In this document: positions 43,045-49,988 of the stretch, one piece after another
Layout: every line of letters starts with the position of its first letter
Numbering within the stretch: the first letter of the stretch is position 1
Assembly (NCBI RefSeq): GCF_014764405.1
Contig: NZ_CP061725.1
Location: 2,914,001-2,978,000, forward strand
Origin: Micromonospora craniellae
Lineage (GTDB): Bacteria; Actinomycetota; Actinomycetes; Mycobacteriales; Micromonosporaceae
Reading direction: 5' to 3'
Length of the DNA: 64,000 nt
The notes under the pieces: model-generated
Databases searched by the model: none
What the model was told of the DNA's origin: nothing
The model's input: the letters and a program-made list of their open reading frames with translations, nothing else
Translations under genes and position numbers: made by a program

Positions 43045-44871
43045 TCAGTCACCGAGCAGCGGCCGGATATCCCACAGCCACACCCCACCGGTGTACGTGG
43101 GCTCGACGCCGGTCAGTTCGGTCATCCCGGTACGCAGCGCCTCGGCCTGCCCGTGCGGGCCGAGGACCACCACGCCGGCCCGCCAGTACCGCAGGTCCGC
43201 CACCGCCTCCCGCCGGTCCTGATCGGTGATCGGCGGCACCTCACCGGTCCGCCGGATCCTGCCGAAGAAGGTGCTGGTGGGGCGCGGTGGCGCGGTGAAC
43301 AGGGCGACCCGGTCCCGGCCCGGCCGGGTGTCCGGCCCGAGGAAGTAGCCACGGGCGATCGGCATCTGCAACCGGGTCTGCGCCGACCAGCGCAGCGGCT
43401 CGGCGTACTCGGTGTCGGGCAGCGGCAGGGTCACCAGGCTGCGCCCGCCGGCCAGGTAGGGACGCCAGGCGCCGGAGGTGACGAACTCCGGGGTCGGTTC
43501 GAGACGCTTGGTCGGCAGTGGGGTGGGCAGCACCGGCACCAGAGCCATCGCCAGCACGGTCACCGTGCCGAACCGGATCTGCGTACGCCGGTCCGGGTGC
43601 CGGGCAGCGACCTGCCGAACCCGTTCGGCGCCGTAGGCGAGCAACAGGCCGACGATCGGCGTGATCGCCAGCGACCAGCGGGTCGGCACCACCGAGTGCA
43701 GCACCGGCAGGTCCTCCAGCGCCGCCCAGGGCCCGGGGATCCCGGTGCCCCGTCCGTCGAAGCGGATCTCCCGCCCGAGGGAGAGCACCGCGAAGATCAG
43801 CCCCAGCCCGGCCAACGCGATCACCACCGGGTTGCGCCGCAGCCACCACACCACCGCCGCCACCAGGATCACCAGCGGCCAGCCGAAGAAGGCGTTCTCC
43901 TCGGTGGGGTTCTTGACCAGCCGGGCCGCGCTGAGCGGGTCGCCGCCCACCGACTCCCGGGCGTAGGTGAAGAACGAGGCCAGGTCGGTAGAGTAGCCCC
44001 GGATCAGGCGGGACAGGCCGTTGTACGCGCCGGGCCCGAAGAACTGCACGTAGAGCGGGTACGCCAGCAGCACGACCGCGATCACGGCGGCGACGCCGAG
44101 CCCGGCGAGGAAGGGACGCGCCCGCCGGCGCAGCTCGGGCCGGGCGACGGCCAGCACCACGACGACCACGCCGAGACCGATCGCGGTCATCAGCAGGATC
44201 TCCAGGTTCAGGAACGCCTGCCAGACGATCACCAGGGCGAGCAGGGCGCCGTTGCGCACCCAGCGGCCGGGCTCGGCGAGCCGCACGGTACGCCAGACGA
44301 TCAGGGGCACCACGAACTGGGACACGATGTTCGGATGCGCGTTGGCGTGCGAGACCATCGCCGGGGCGTACGCGCAGAAGGCGGCACCCAGCCAGGCCGG
44401 GCCGCGCGAGCCGACGAGGACCCGGGAGAGCACGAAGTACCAGGCGGCGGCCGTGGCGATCATCCCGAGCGTGAGGAAGAGCAGGAACGACGTACGGGTG
44501 CCGAACAGCAACGTCACCGGTGTCATCGGCAATGAAACGGATAAGACCGAGGTGTTTGCCACCAAATTGACGGATTCCGGCACGTTCATCCGATCCGAGG
44601 AGAACGGGTACGCGAATTCCGTAACCACCCGCGCACCGTGAGCCATCATCCACTGAAATTGGGCCATATCGGTCTGATTGTCGCGGATCCCGTCGGCCGG
44701 GTTGAGCCACATTCGAGCGGTGACCCAGAGGCCGAGCACCACGAAGCCCACCACGGCGGCGACGTCCTTCCACCGCTCTGAACTGGGCCGACGCCCGCCA
44801 TCCGGCGACTCGCCCGGCACCCCTGCCACCCCGGACTCCTCGGCGGGGCGGCCCGATTCAGGAGTAGTCAT
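43045..44871 (-). CDS. Polytopic membrane protein, probable GT-C glycosyltransferase-like
   Basis: 608-residue membrane protein with a short cytoplasmic Gly/Pro/Glu-rich N-terminus and about ten to twelve helices. DNQTDMAQFQWMMAHGARVV in the first outer loop has the acidic residue typical of GT-C-fold glycosyltransferases/mannosyltransferases, followed by PFSSDRMNVPESVNLVANTS. The C-terminal 150 residues form an outer soluble domain. Donor and acceptor are unknown. ATG 44871 is preferred over the upstream open frame. It is divergent from the methyltransferase gene at 45082; the pair with GT2/GT-C genes at 49-52 kb suggests cell-envelope glycan work. Confidence 0.82.
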   Translation of the reverse strand: MTTPESGRPAEESGVAGVPGESPDGGRRPSSERWKDVAAVVGFVVLGLWVTARMWLNPADGIRDNQTDMAQFQWMMAHGARVVTEFAYPFSSDRMNVPESVNLVANTSVLSVSLPMTPVTLLFGTRTSFLLFLTLGMIATAAAWYFVLSRVLVGSRGPAWLGAAFCAYAPAMVSHANAHPNIVSQFVVPLIVWRTVRLAEPGRWVRNGALLALVIVWQAFLNLEILLMTAIGLGVVVVVLAVARPELRRRARPFLAGLGVAAVIAVVLLAYPLYVQFFGPGAYNGLSRLIRGYSTDLASFFTYARESVGGDPLSAARLVKNPTEENAFFGWPLVILVAAVVWWLRRNPVVIALAGLGLIFAVLSLGREIRFDGRGTGIPGPWAALEDLPVLHSVVPTRWSLAITPIVGLLLAYGAERVRQVAARHPDRRTQIRFGTVTVLAMALVPVLPTPLPTKRLEPTPEFVTSGAWRPYLAGGRSLVTLPLPDTEYAEPLRWSAQTRLQMPIARGYFLGPDTRPGRDRVALFTAPPRPTSTFFGRIRRTGEVPPITDQDRREAVADLRYWRAGVVVLGPHGQAEALRTGMTELTGVEPTYTGGVWLWDIRPLLGD

Positions 44872-45081
44872 GGTAATTCGGAGCGTAGTCGGCGTATCGG
44901 GCCATCGTGCGGCCTTCGGGCCACTGGCGTAACATCTTCCGAGTTCGCTGACCACCACCGATCGTGCAGCTACCCGACCGTAATTCGGCCACCGCGGGCC
45001 CCGATATTCCCGCCCTCCAGGCGGATGGTTCACTCAGTCGGTCCTGGCGCGGGGTCGAGTCATATCGTGAGGAATCGACGC

Positions 45082-45792
45082 ATGGCAGAAATCACTGGGG
45101 ATCAGCGTGTGCAGTCCGAGGTTCTGGAGGGCCTCGCCACCGCGGTCAACCACCGACGCTGGTTCGTCGAGCTGGCCGTTCCCTACCTGGGCGACAACCC
45201 GATCGAGATCGGTAGCGGCCTCGGCGACTACGCACTGGAGTGGGCCGAGCATTTCCCCCGGTTCACCGCCACCGAGGCCGACCCGGACCGGCTGGTCGCG
45301 CTCAAGGAGCGCCTGGCCGACCAGCCGTCCATCGAGGTACGCCAGATGCTGCTGCCCAACACGGAGCGGAGCGACTACAGCGCGGCGGTGTCGTACAACG
45401 TGCTGGAGCACATTGAGGACCACGTCGAGGCGCTGCGCACCATGGGCCAGCTGGTCCGCCCGGGCGGAGCAGTGGTCATCATCGTCCCGGCGTTCCAGTT
45501 CGCGATGAGCCCGGCCGACATCGCCACCGGCCACGTACGCCGCTACACGAAGAAGACCCTCTCCGCCGCGATGACCGAGGCCGGCCTGCGGGTCGAGAAG
45601 ATCCACTACGCGAACGCGCTGGGCCTGATCGGCTACTTCATGGCCACCAAGGTCTTCCGCCTGATGCCGAAGGAGGGCCCGATGGTGAAGGTCTACGACA
45701 CCCTCGTCCTCCCCGCCACCAAGGCCGCCGAACAGATCGCCCGCCCACCCTTCGGCCAGTCCGTCTTCGCCGTAGCCCGAACCCCCTCCTGA
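45082..45792 (+). CDS. Class I SAM-dependent methyltransferase
   Basis: 236-residue methyltransferase. Motif I is PIEIGSGLGDYALEWAEHF near residue 40, TATEADPDRL is motif II, SYNVLEHIEDHVEALR motif IV, and LVRPGGAVVIIVPAFQF the post-motif strand, a UbiE/type-11 pattern. The GHVRRYTKKTLSAAM segment is common in methyltransferases paired with membrane glycosyltransferases. ATG 45082 has GTGAGGAAT upstream. The neighbouring divergent membrane protein hints at a lipid- or glycan-linked substrate (inference). Confidence 0.88.
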   Translation: MAEITGDQRVQSEVLEGLATAVNHRRWFVELAVPYLGDNPIEIGSGLGDYALEWAEHFPRFTATEADPDRLVALKERLADQPSIEVRQMLLPNTERSDYSAAVSYNVLEHIEDHVEALRTMGQLVRPGGAVVIIVPAFQFAMSPADIATGHVRRYTKKTLSAAMTEAGLRVEKIHYANALGLIGYFMATKVFRLMPKEGPMVKVYDTLVLPATKAAEQIARPPFGQSVFAVARTPS

Positions 45793-45805
45793 CCCCCCGG
45801 GTTCG

Positions 45806-45874
45806 CCGCGTTGATCAAGAAGTTTGTGCCATGCCCAGTCGGGATCGGTGGCGAAAACCTCTTGATCAACGCGG
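45806..45874. repeat. Long imperfect inverted repeat
   Basis: Perfect 15-bp arms CCGCGTTGATCAAGA (45806-45820) and TCTTGATCAACGCGG (45860-45874), extended inward by partly matching AGTTTGTGCC/GGCGAAAACC, with a loop of about 20 bases. It sits between convergent genes. It could be a bidirectional terminator or one copy of a dispersed palindromic repeat; only one copy is in this window. Confidence 0.75.
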
Positions 45875-45886
45875 CTCGCCGGACGG

Positions 45887-46420
45887 TCAGCCGGTGATCT
45901 GGTAGGTGGGGCGGATGGTGGCTCGGGCGAGGGTGTGGAAGGTCAGGTTGAAGCCGACGTAGGCAGGTGAGGCGTCCGGCGTCAGGTCCAGGTTCTCCAC
46001 GTCGAGGGCGTGCACCGCGAAGACGTACCGGTGCGGGCGGTCACCGGCCGGCGGCGCGGCACCGCCGAACCCCTGCGCGCCGTAGTCGTTCCGGACGCTG
46101 AACGCCCCCCGGAGGTCGCCCTCGGCGACACCACGCGGCAGCTCGGTCACGTCGGCCGGGAGACCGACCAGCACCCAGTGCCAGAACCCGCTGCCGGTCG
46201 GTGCGTCCGGGTCGAGACAGGTCACCGCGAAGCCCTTGGTCTCCGCCGGGAAACCCGACCAGGCCAGGTGCGGCGACACGTTGCCCCCACCGGTGCTGTC
46301 ATGGGCGTGCGCCGCGTCCATCGGCTCACCGTTGCGCACGTCGTCGCTGGTCAGCGTGAACGAGGCAACGGTCGGCAGCAGCTCGTACGGGTCCGGGGCG
46401 ATGGGTCGTTCCAGGGTCAT
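45887..46420 (-). CDS. YbhB/YbcL family Raf kinase inhibitor-like protein (PEBP)
   Basis: 177-residue phosphatidylethanolamine-binding-protein family member. The ligand-pocket signature is visible: GGGNVSPHLAWSGFPAETKGFAVTCLDPDAP followed by FWHWVLVGLPADV, and FGGAAPPAGDRPHRYVFAVHALD (the G-x-x-P-P-x-G-x-x-H-R-Y motif). Cytoplasmic, function in bacteria unclear. ATG 46420 is preferred with AAGGACC upstream. The length is typical. Confidence 0.92.
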   Translation of the reverse strand: MTLERPIAPDPYELLPTVASFTLTSDDVRNGEPMDAAHAHDSTGGGNVSPHLAWSGFPAETKGFAVTCLDPDAPTGSGFWHWVLVGLPADVTELPRGVAEGDLRGAFSVRNDYGAQGFGGAAPPAGDRPHRYVFAVHALDVENLDLTPDASPAYVGFNLTFHTLARATIRPTYQITG

Positions 46421-46570
46421 CGACACAGGTCCTTCCGGTGGAAGTGGTGTTCTGCGTCCCCCTTCATACCCTGTCGCGCGGTGCCAACCGGGAAAACGCG
46501 AGGTGTCCGCCGTAACCGAAGGCCGCTCACGCGGGTTGTCAGCCTGGCACCCATCGAGCGAGGGAGATCC

Positions 46571-46726
46571 GTGGCCGGCATCTGGCGCGACTTCGTCACC
46601 GCGGCCGTTGACGCCGTACGTGAGCGCGACGAGCAGCCCCGACCCGACGAACGCCGCCGGGCCCTGGACCGACTCGCCACCCAGAAGATCCGCGAAAGTC
46701 AGCGGGTACGCCCACCGGAGCGCTGA
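46571..46726 (+). CDS. Small hypothetical protein (51 aa)
   Basis: A GTG at 46571 preceded by GAGGGAGA starts a 51-residue frame: AGIWRDFVTAAVDAVRERDE then PDERRRALDRLATQKIRES, an amphipathic helical, highly charged protein. No recognised domain. The strong ribosome site and balanced composition favour a real gene. It immediately precedes the integrase remnant and may be host or element DNA. Confidence 0.5.
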   Translation: MAGIWRDFVTAAVDAVRERDEQPRPDERRRALDRLATQKIRESQRVRPPER

Positions 46727-46768
46727 GGCACCGACACGTCACGACGGTTTCGCCGCTTCGTCGGCCCC

Positions 46769-46961
46769 GTGTCGCTCTGGCTCAACACCGGAGTGCCGGC
46801 TACCCAGGTTGTCCCAATGGGCCGGGCACAGCGTGCATGTGCTGTTGAAGGTCTACGCCTCGTGCATCGACGGCCAGGACGAGGCCGCCCGCAAGCGGAT
46901 CGAGGGAGCGTTGGGCACCGACGACCAGGCCGAGATAGCGCCGGGTGACGCCGACACGTAG
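46769..46961 (+). pseudogene. Tyrosine recombinase (integrase) C-terminal remnant
   Basis: Two frames joined by a frameshift near 46812 encode VSLWLNTGVPATQVV and QWAGHSVHVLLKVYASCIDG, then QDEAARKRIEGALG. This matches the end of actinomycete phage/AICE integrases (W-A-G-H-S-V-x-V-L-L-x-x-Y-A-x-C-I/L-D-G), which includes the last catalytic His and Tyr. The rest of the gene is missing. It ends 95 bases from the 3' end of tRNA-Ser(TGA), the usual position of an integrase beside its attachment tRNA. Confidence 0.75.
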
Positions 46962-47002
46962 ACGACACGACCAGTGAGACTGATTCACCCTCGATAGACG
47001 CG

Positions 47003-47041
47003 CCCCCTGACCGGCGTTCGCGCTGGTCAGGGGGATTTTTT
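47003..47041 (+). terminator. Rho-independent terminator
   Basis: Perfect 10-bp stem CCCCCTGACC/GGTCAGGGGG followed by A and six T on the plus strand: a textbook intrinsic terminator, uncommon at this GC content. It terminates rightward transcription from the integrase remnant and could also serve the leftward tRNA-Ser. Confidence 0.88.
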
Positions 47042-47055
47042 GCTGTCCCGGTGAG

Positions 47056-47142
47056 CGGAGGGTGTGGGATTCGAACCCACGAAGACATCGCTGCCTTACC
47101 GGTTTTCAAGACCAGCGCCATCGGCCACTAGGCGAACCCTCC
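47056..47142 (-). tRNA. tRNA-Ser (TGA)
   Basis: 87-nt cloverleaf on the minus strand. Acceptor GGAGGGT/ACCCTCC; anticodon loop CTTGAAA gives TGA; a long variable arm and T-arm GTGGGTTCGAATCCCAC. Discriminator G, no encoded CCA. Its 3' end faces the integrase remnant, marking it as a likely former attachment site. Confidence 0.96.
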
Positions 47143-47321
47143 CGGGGCCACGCGCCGCGCGGCCGTGCATAGTCTGCCACGTCCGGCGGATCGGCGAAGG
47201 GGTGAGCCACCCGAGTTGCGCGGTCGTCGCGGCGGGTGTCGACAGGGCTCCACAGTGTCCGACCGGCGCGGATTCCGGGTCCGGGGCGTGGACGGGCGGG
47301 CGGATCGGGTAAGACTGGGCC

Positions 47322-48299
47322 ATGCGTGCGATCGTCATTGCCGAGCCCGGTGGGCCAGAGGTGCTGAGCTGGGACGAGGTGCCCGATCCTGAGCCGGGGC
47401 CGGATGAGGTGATCATCGACGTGCGGGCCAGTGCGGTGAACCGGGCCGATCTGCTGCAACGGCAGGGGCACTATCCGCCGCCGCCGGGCGCGCCCGCGTA
47501 CCCGGGATTGGAATGCTCGGGTGTGGTGAGCGCCACCGGTGCGGACGTCTCCGGGTGGCGGGTCGGTGACGAGGTCTGCGCGTTGCTGGCCGGCGGCGGG
47601 TACGCGGAGCGGGTGGCCGTGCCGGCGGGGCAGCTGCTGCCGGTGCCGGCGGGGGTGGACCTGGTCGACGCCGCCGCGCTGCCCGAGGTGGCGTGCACGG
47701 TCTGGTCGAACGTGGTGCAGGTGGCCCGGCTGTCGGCGGGCGAGACGCTGCTGGTGCACGGTGGCGGCAGCGGCATCGGCACGTTCGCGATCCAGCTCGG
47801 CACCGCGCTCGGGGCCACGGTGGTGGCGACCGCCCGGGCGGCCAAGCATCCCCGGTTGCGTGAGCTGGGCGCGGTCCACCTGGTCGACTACCGGGAGCAG
47901 GATTTCGTCGAGGAGGTCCGGCGGATCACCGACGGGCGGGGCGCGGACGTCGTGCTCGACATCATGGGCGCGTCCTACCTCGGCCGGAACGTGGCCGCGC
48001 TGGCCCCGGACGGGCGGCTGGTGGTGATCGGGATGCAGGGGGGCCGCAAGGCCGAGCTGGACCTGGCCGCGCTGCTGGTCAAGCGTGGCACGGTGGCGGC
48101 CACCGCGCTGCGGTCCCGCCCGCTCGATCAGAAGGCCGCCATCGTTCGGGGGGTACGCGACGAGGTCTGGCCGCTGGTGGAGGCGGACCGGGTACACCCG
48201 GTCGTGGACCGGCGGCTGCCGATCACGGAGGTGGCGCAGGCGCACCGGCTGGTGGAGTCGAACGAGCACCTCGGCAAGGTGCTGCTCACCGTCGGCTAG
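47322..48299 (+). CDS. NAD(P)H:quinone oxidoreductase, MDR superfamily (PIG3-like)
   Basis: 325-residue zinc-independent medium-chain dehydrogenase/reductase. N-terminal VRASAVNRADLLQRQGHYPPPPGAP is the PIG3/quinone oxidoreductase hallmark; LVHGGGSGIGTFAIQL is the nucleotide-binding loop. It reduces quinones or related carbonyls with NAD(P)H in the cytoplasm. It is convergent with soxR, overlapping it by four bases, which fits redox-stress context. The length is standard. Confidence 0.94.
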   Translation: MRAIVIAEPGGPEVLSWDEVPDPEPGPDEVIIDVRASAVNRADLLQRQGHYPPPPGAPAYPGLECSGVVSATGADVSGWRVGDEVCALLAGGGYAERVAVPAGQLLPVPAGVDLVDAAALPEVACTVWSNVVQVARLSAGETLLVHGGGSGIGTFAIQLGTALGATVVATARAAKHPRLRELGAVHLVDYREQDFVEEVRRITDGRGADVVLDIMGASYLGRNVAALAPDGRLVVIGMQGGRKAELDLAALLVKRGTVAATALRSRPLDQKAAIVRGVRDEVWPLVEADRVHPVVDRRLPITEVAQAHRLVESNEHLGKVLLTVG

Positions 48300-48748
48300 C
48301 GGGAGCAGCCTCGACCTGGCAGCGCCAGTCGTGGGCCGGGGCCCTCCGCGCCGAGCCGGTCGTCGAGGTTGTTGAGCGCGCAGCGCTGGAGCGACAGGCA
48401 CCCACAGCCGACGCACCCGTCGAGATCGTCGCGGAGCTTGGCGAGCAGCGTGATCTTCTCGTCCAGCCGGTCCCGCCACACGGCGGAGAGCCGGGTCCAG
48501 TCCTCGGCGGTCGGCGTACGGGAGGCGGGCAGCGAGTCGAGCGCGGCCCGGATCTCGTCCAGCGAGATGCCGACCTGCTGCGAGATCCGGATGAACGCCA
48601 CCCGGCGCAGTTCGCCACGGTGGTACCGGCGCTGGTTGCCGCCGGTGCGGTCGGCCCGGATCAGCCCCAGCCGCTCGTAGTAGCGCAGGGCTGACTGCGC
48701 CACTCCACTGCGGGCAGCGAGCTGACCGATGGTGAGGGCTTCCTGCAT
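48296..48748 (-). CDS. soxR: Redox-sensitive MerR-family regulator SoxR
   Basis: 150-residue SoxR. The N-terminal MerR winged helix reads TIGQLAARSGVAQSALRYYERLGLI; a coiled-coil dimerisation helix follows, and the [2Fe-2S] ligands appear as CVGCGCLSLQRC (C-x2-C-x-C-x5-C) near residue 115. It activates genes when the cluster is oxidised by redox-cycling compounds, as in Streptomyces. ATG 48748 is used; a GTG directly before it is possible. A SoxR half-site lies just upstream. Confidence 0.94.
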   Translation of the reverse strand: MQEALTIGQLAARSGVAQSALRYYERLGLIRADRTGGNQRRYHRGELRRVAFIRISQQVGISLDEIRAALDSLPASRTPTAEDWTRLSAVWRDRLDEKITLLAKLRDDLDGCVGCGCLSLQRCALNNLDDRLGAEGPGPRLALPGRGCSR

Positions 48749-48756
48749 CACACCGC

Positions 48757-48779
48757 CTTGAATTGAACCTAACTTGAGG
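48757..48779. promoter_or_regulatory. Putative SoxR-binding site
   Basis: TAACTTGAGG at 48770-48779 is a perfect right half of the known SoxR box (CCTCAAGTTAACTTGAGG), while the left half (CTTGAATTGAACC) is poorly matched. The position, just upstream of soxR, is right for autoregulation. Only the half-site match is visible. Confidence 0.4.
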
Positions 48780-48794
48780 TTTCAGGGTATCGGC

Positions 48795-49140
48795 ATGACC
48801 ACTCTCGCCACCACCGCCCGCGTCGCCGAGGCCGCCGAGCAGATCAAGCTCGACCTCGACCACCAGGCGGCGCACGCGGTGCTGGTCAGTGTGGGCGCCT
48901 CGTACGACCGGACGGCTGCCGGACGTACCCACCTGAGCCCGGACGACGTCGCGCTGTTCGACACCCTGTCCGGCCGGACGGTGCACGTGCCGGGGCACCC
49001 CGCCGAGGTGCCCGGACTGCTGCGCGCCACGGTCGCCGGGGACACCCCGGCGTACCTGCGGTTGTCGACGCTGCGCAACGAGCGGCCGTACGCCGGACCC
49101 GGCGCGCCGCTGCTGGTCGCGGTCGGCCCGTCGTCGTCCT
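48795..49140 (+). pseudogene. Transketolase-like fragment
   Basis: From ATG 48795 the frame encodes HAVLVSVGASYDRTAAGRTH, LSPDDVALFDTLSGRTVHVPGHPAE and PAYLRLSTLRNERPYAG, matching the end of the transketolase pyrimidine-binding domain. The thiamine-binding half and the C-terminal domain are absent. After about 49140 the frame runs antisense into the glycosyltransferase gene until 49241. It is therefore an internal scrap, placed just downstream of the soxR promoter region. Confidence 0.65.
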
Positions 49141-49155
49141 CGACCGGATGCCGCG

Positions 49156-49863
49156 TCAGGAGGCGGGGCCGTTCCCGGGGCGGCGGCGGGCACGCTCGCG
49201 GCCGAGAATCCAGATCGCCTCGACACCGTCCCGCCAGGTGATCTTCTTGCCCTCCTCGCGGCCCCGGGCCCGGTAGCTGATCGGCACCTCGTAGGGCCGG
49301 ATCCGGCGGCGCAGCAGCTTGCCGGTCACCTCGGCCTCCATGCCGAAGCCCCGGGACCGCACGTCCAGCGAGCGGTAGAGCGCCACCGGCATCAGCTTGA
49401 AGCAGGTCTCCAGGTCGCCGATGTAGGAGTTGAACAGCACGTTCGCCGCCATGGTGACGCCCTTGTTCCCCATCACGTACCAGAAGCTGTAGGCGCTGTG
49501 GCTGCCGAAGGTCCGATTGCCGTAGACCACGGTCGCCCGGCCGTCGAGCACCGGGGCGAGCAGCGTGGGGATGTCCTGCGGGTCGTACTCCAGGTCCGCG
49601 TCGAGGATGACCATGTACTCACCCTCGGCCTTGGCGACCGCCGTCCGGATGGCCGCACCCTTGCCGGCGTTGCGCTGATGCGTGATCACGCGCAGGCGCG
49701 CGTCGTCGGCCCGGCCCAGGATCTCCCCGGTGCCGTCCCGGCTGCCGTCATCGACCACCACGAGTTCGATCTCGCACGGGTACTCGACCGCCAGCGCCTG
49801 CTTGAGGGCATCCGCGATGCGTTCTTCCTCGTTGTAGACCGGCATGAGGATCGACAGCTTCAC
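49156..49863 (-). CDS. GT2 family glycosyltransferase (dolichyl-phosphate mannose synthase-like)
   Basis: 235-residue GT-A glycosyltransferase: LSILMPVYNEEERI, nucleotide-binding VVVDDGSRDGTGEIL, NAGKGAAIRTAV and the D-x-D metal site ILDADLEYDP, followed by the acceptor strand FGMEAEVTGKLLRRR. It likely transfers a sugar from a nucleotide donor to a polyprenyl phosphate at the membrane. GTG 49863 is chosen for GGAG just upstream. It is divergent from the large GT-C-like membrane protein, which could use the lipid-linked sugar. Confidence 0.92.
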   Translation of the reverse strand: MKLSILMPVYNEEERIADALKQALAVEYPCEIELVVVDDGSRDGTGEILGRADDARLRVITHQRNAGKGAAIRTAVAKAEGEYMVILDADLEYDPQDIPTLLAPVLDGRATVVYGNRTFGSHSAYSFWYVMGNKGVTMAANVLFNSYIGDLETCFKLMPVALYRSLDVRSRGFGMEAEVTGKLLRRRIRPYEVPISYRARGREEGKKITWRDGVEAIWILGRERARRRPGNGPAS

Positions 49864-49988
49864 GGGAATCTCCACGAGGGCGGCAGTGTGTCGGCCATAG
49901 CGTAGCGCCGACAGGTCGATCCTGTGGTGGCGACCGCCTCAGGAAATCGACCGTCGGGCACTCAGGCCGATGGTGTTTACTTCCGGCC

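Noticed and set aside
43241..44773. Long alternative minus-strand frame (510 codons) inside the membrane protein gene
   Set aside because: Arg/Gly-rich, no hydrophobic segments; the overlapping frame has clear transmembrane helices and is the real gene.
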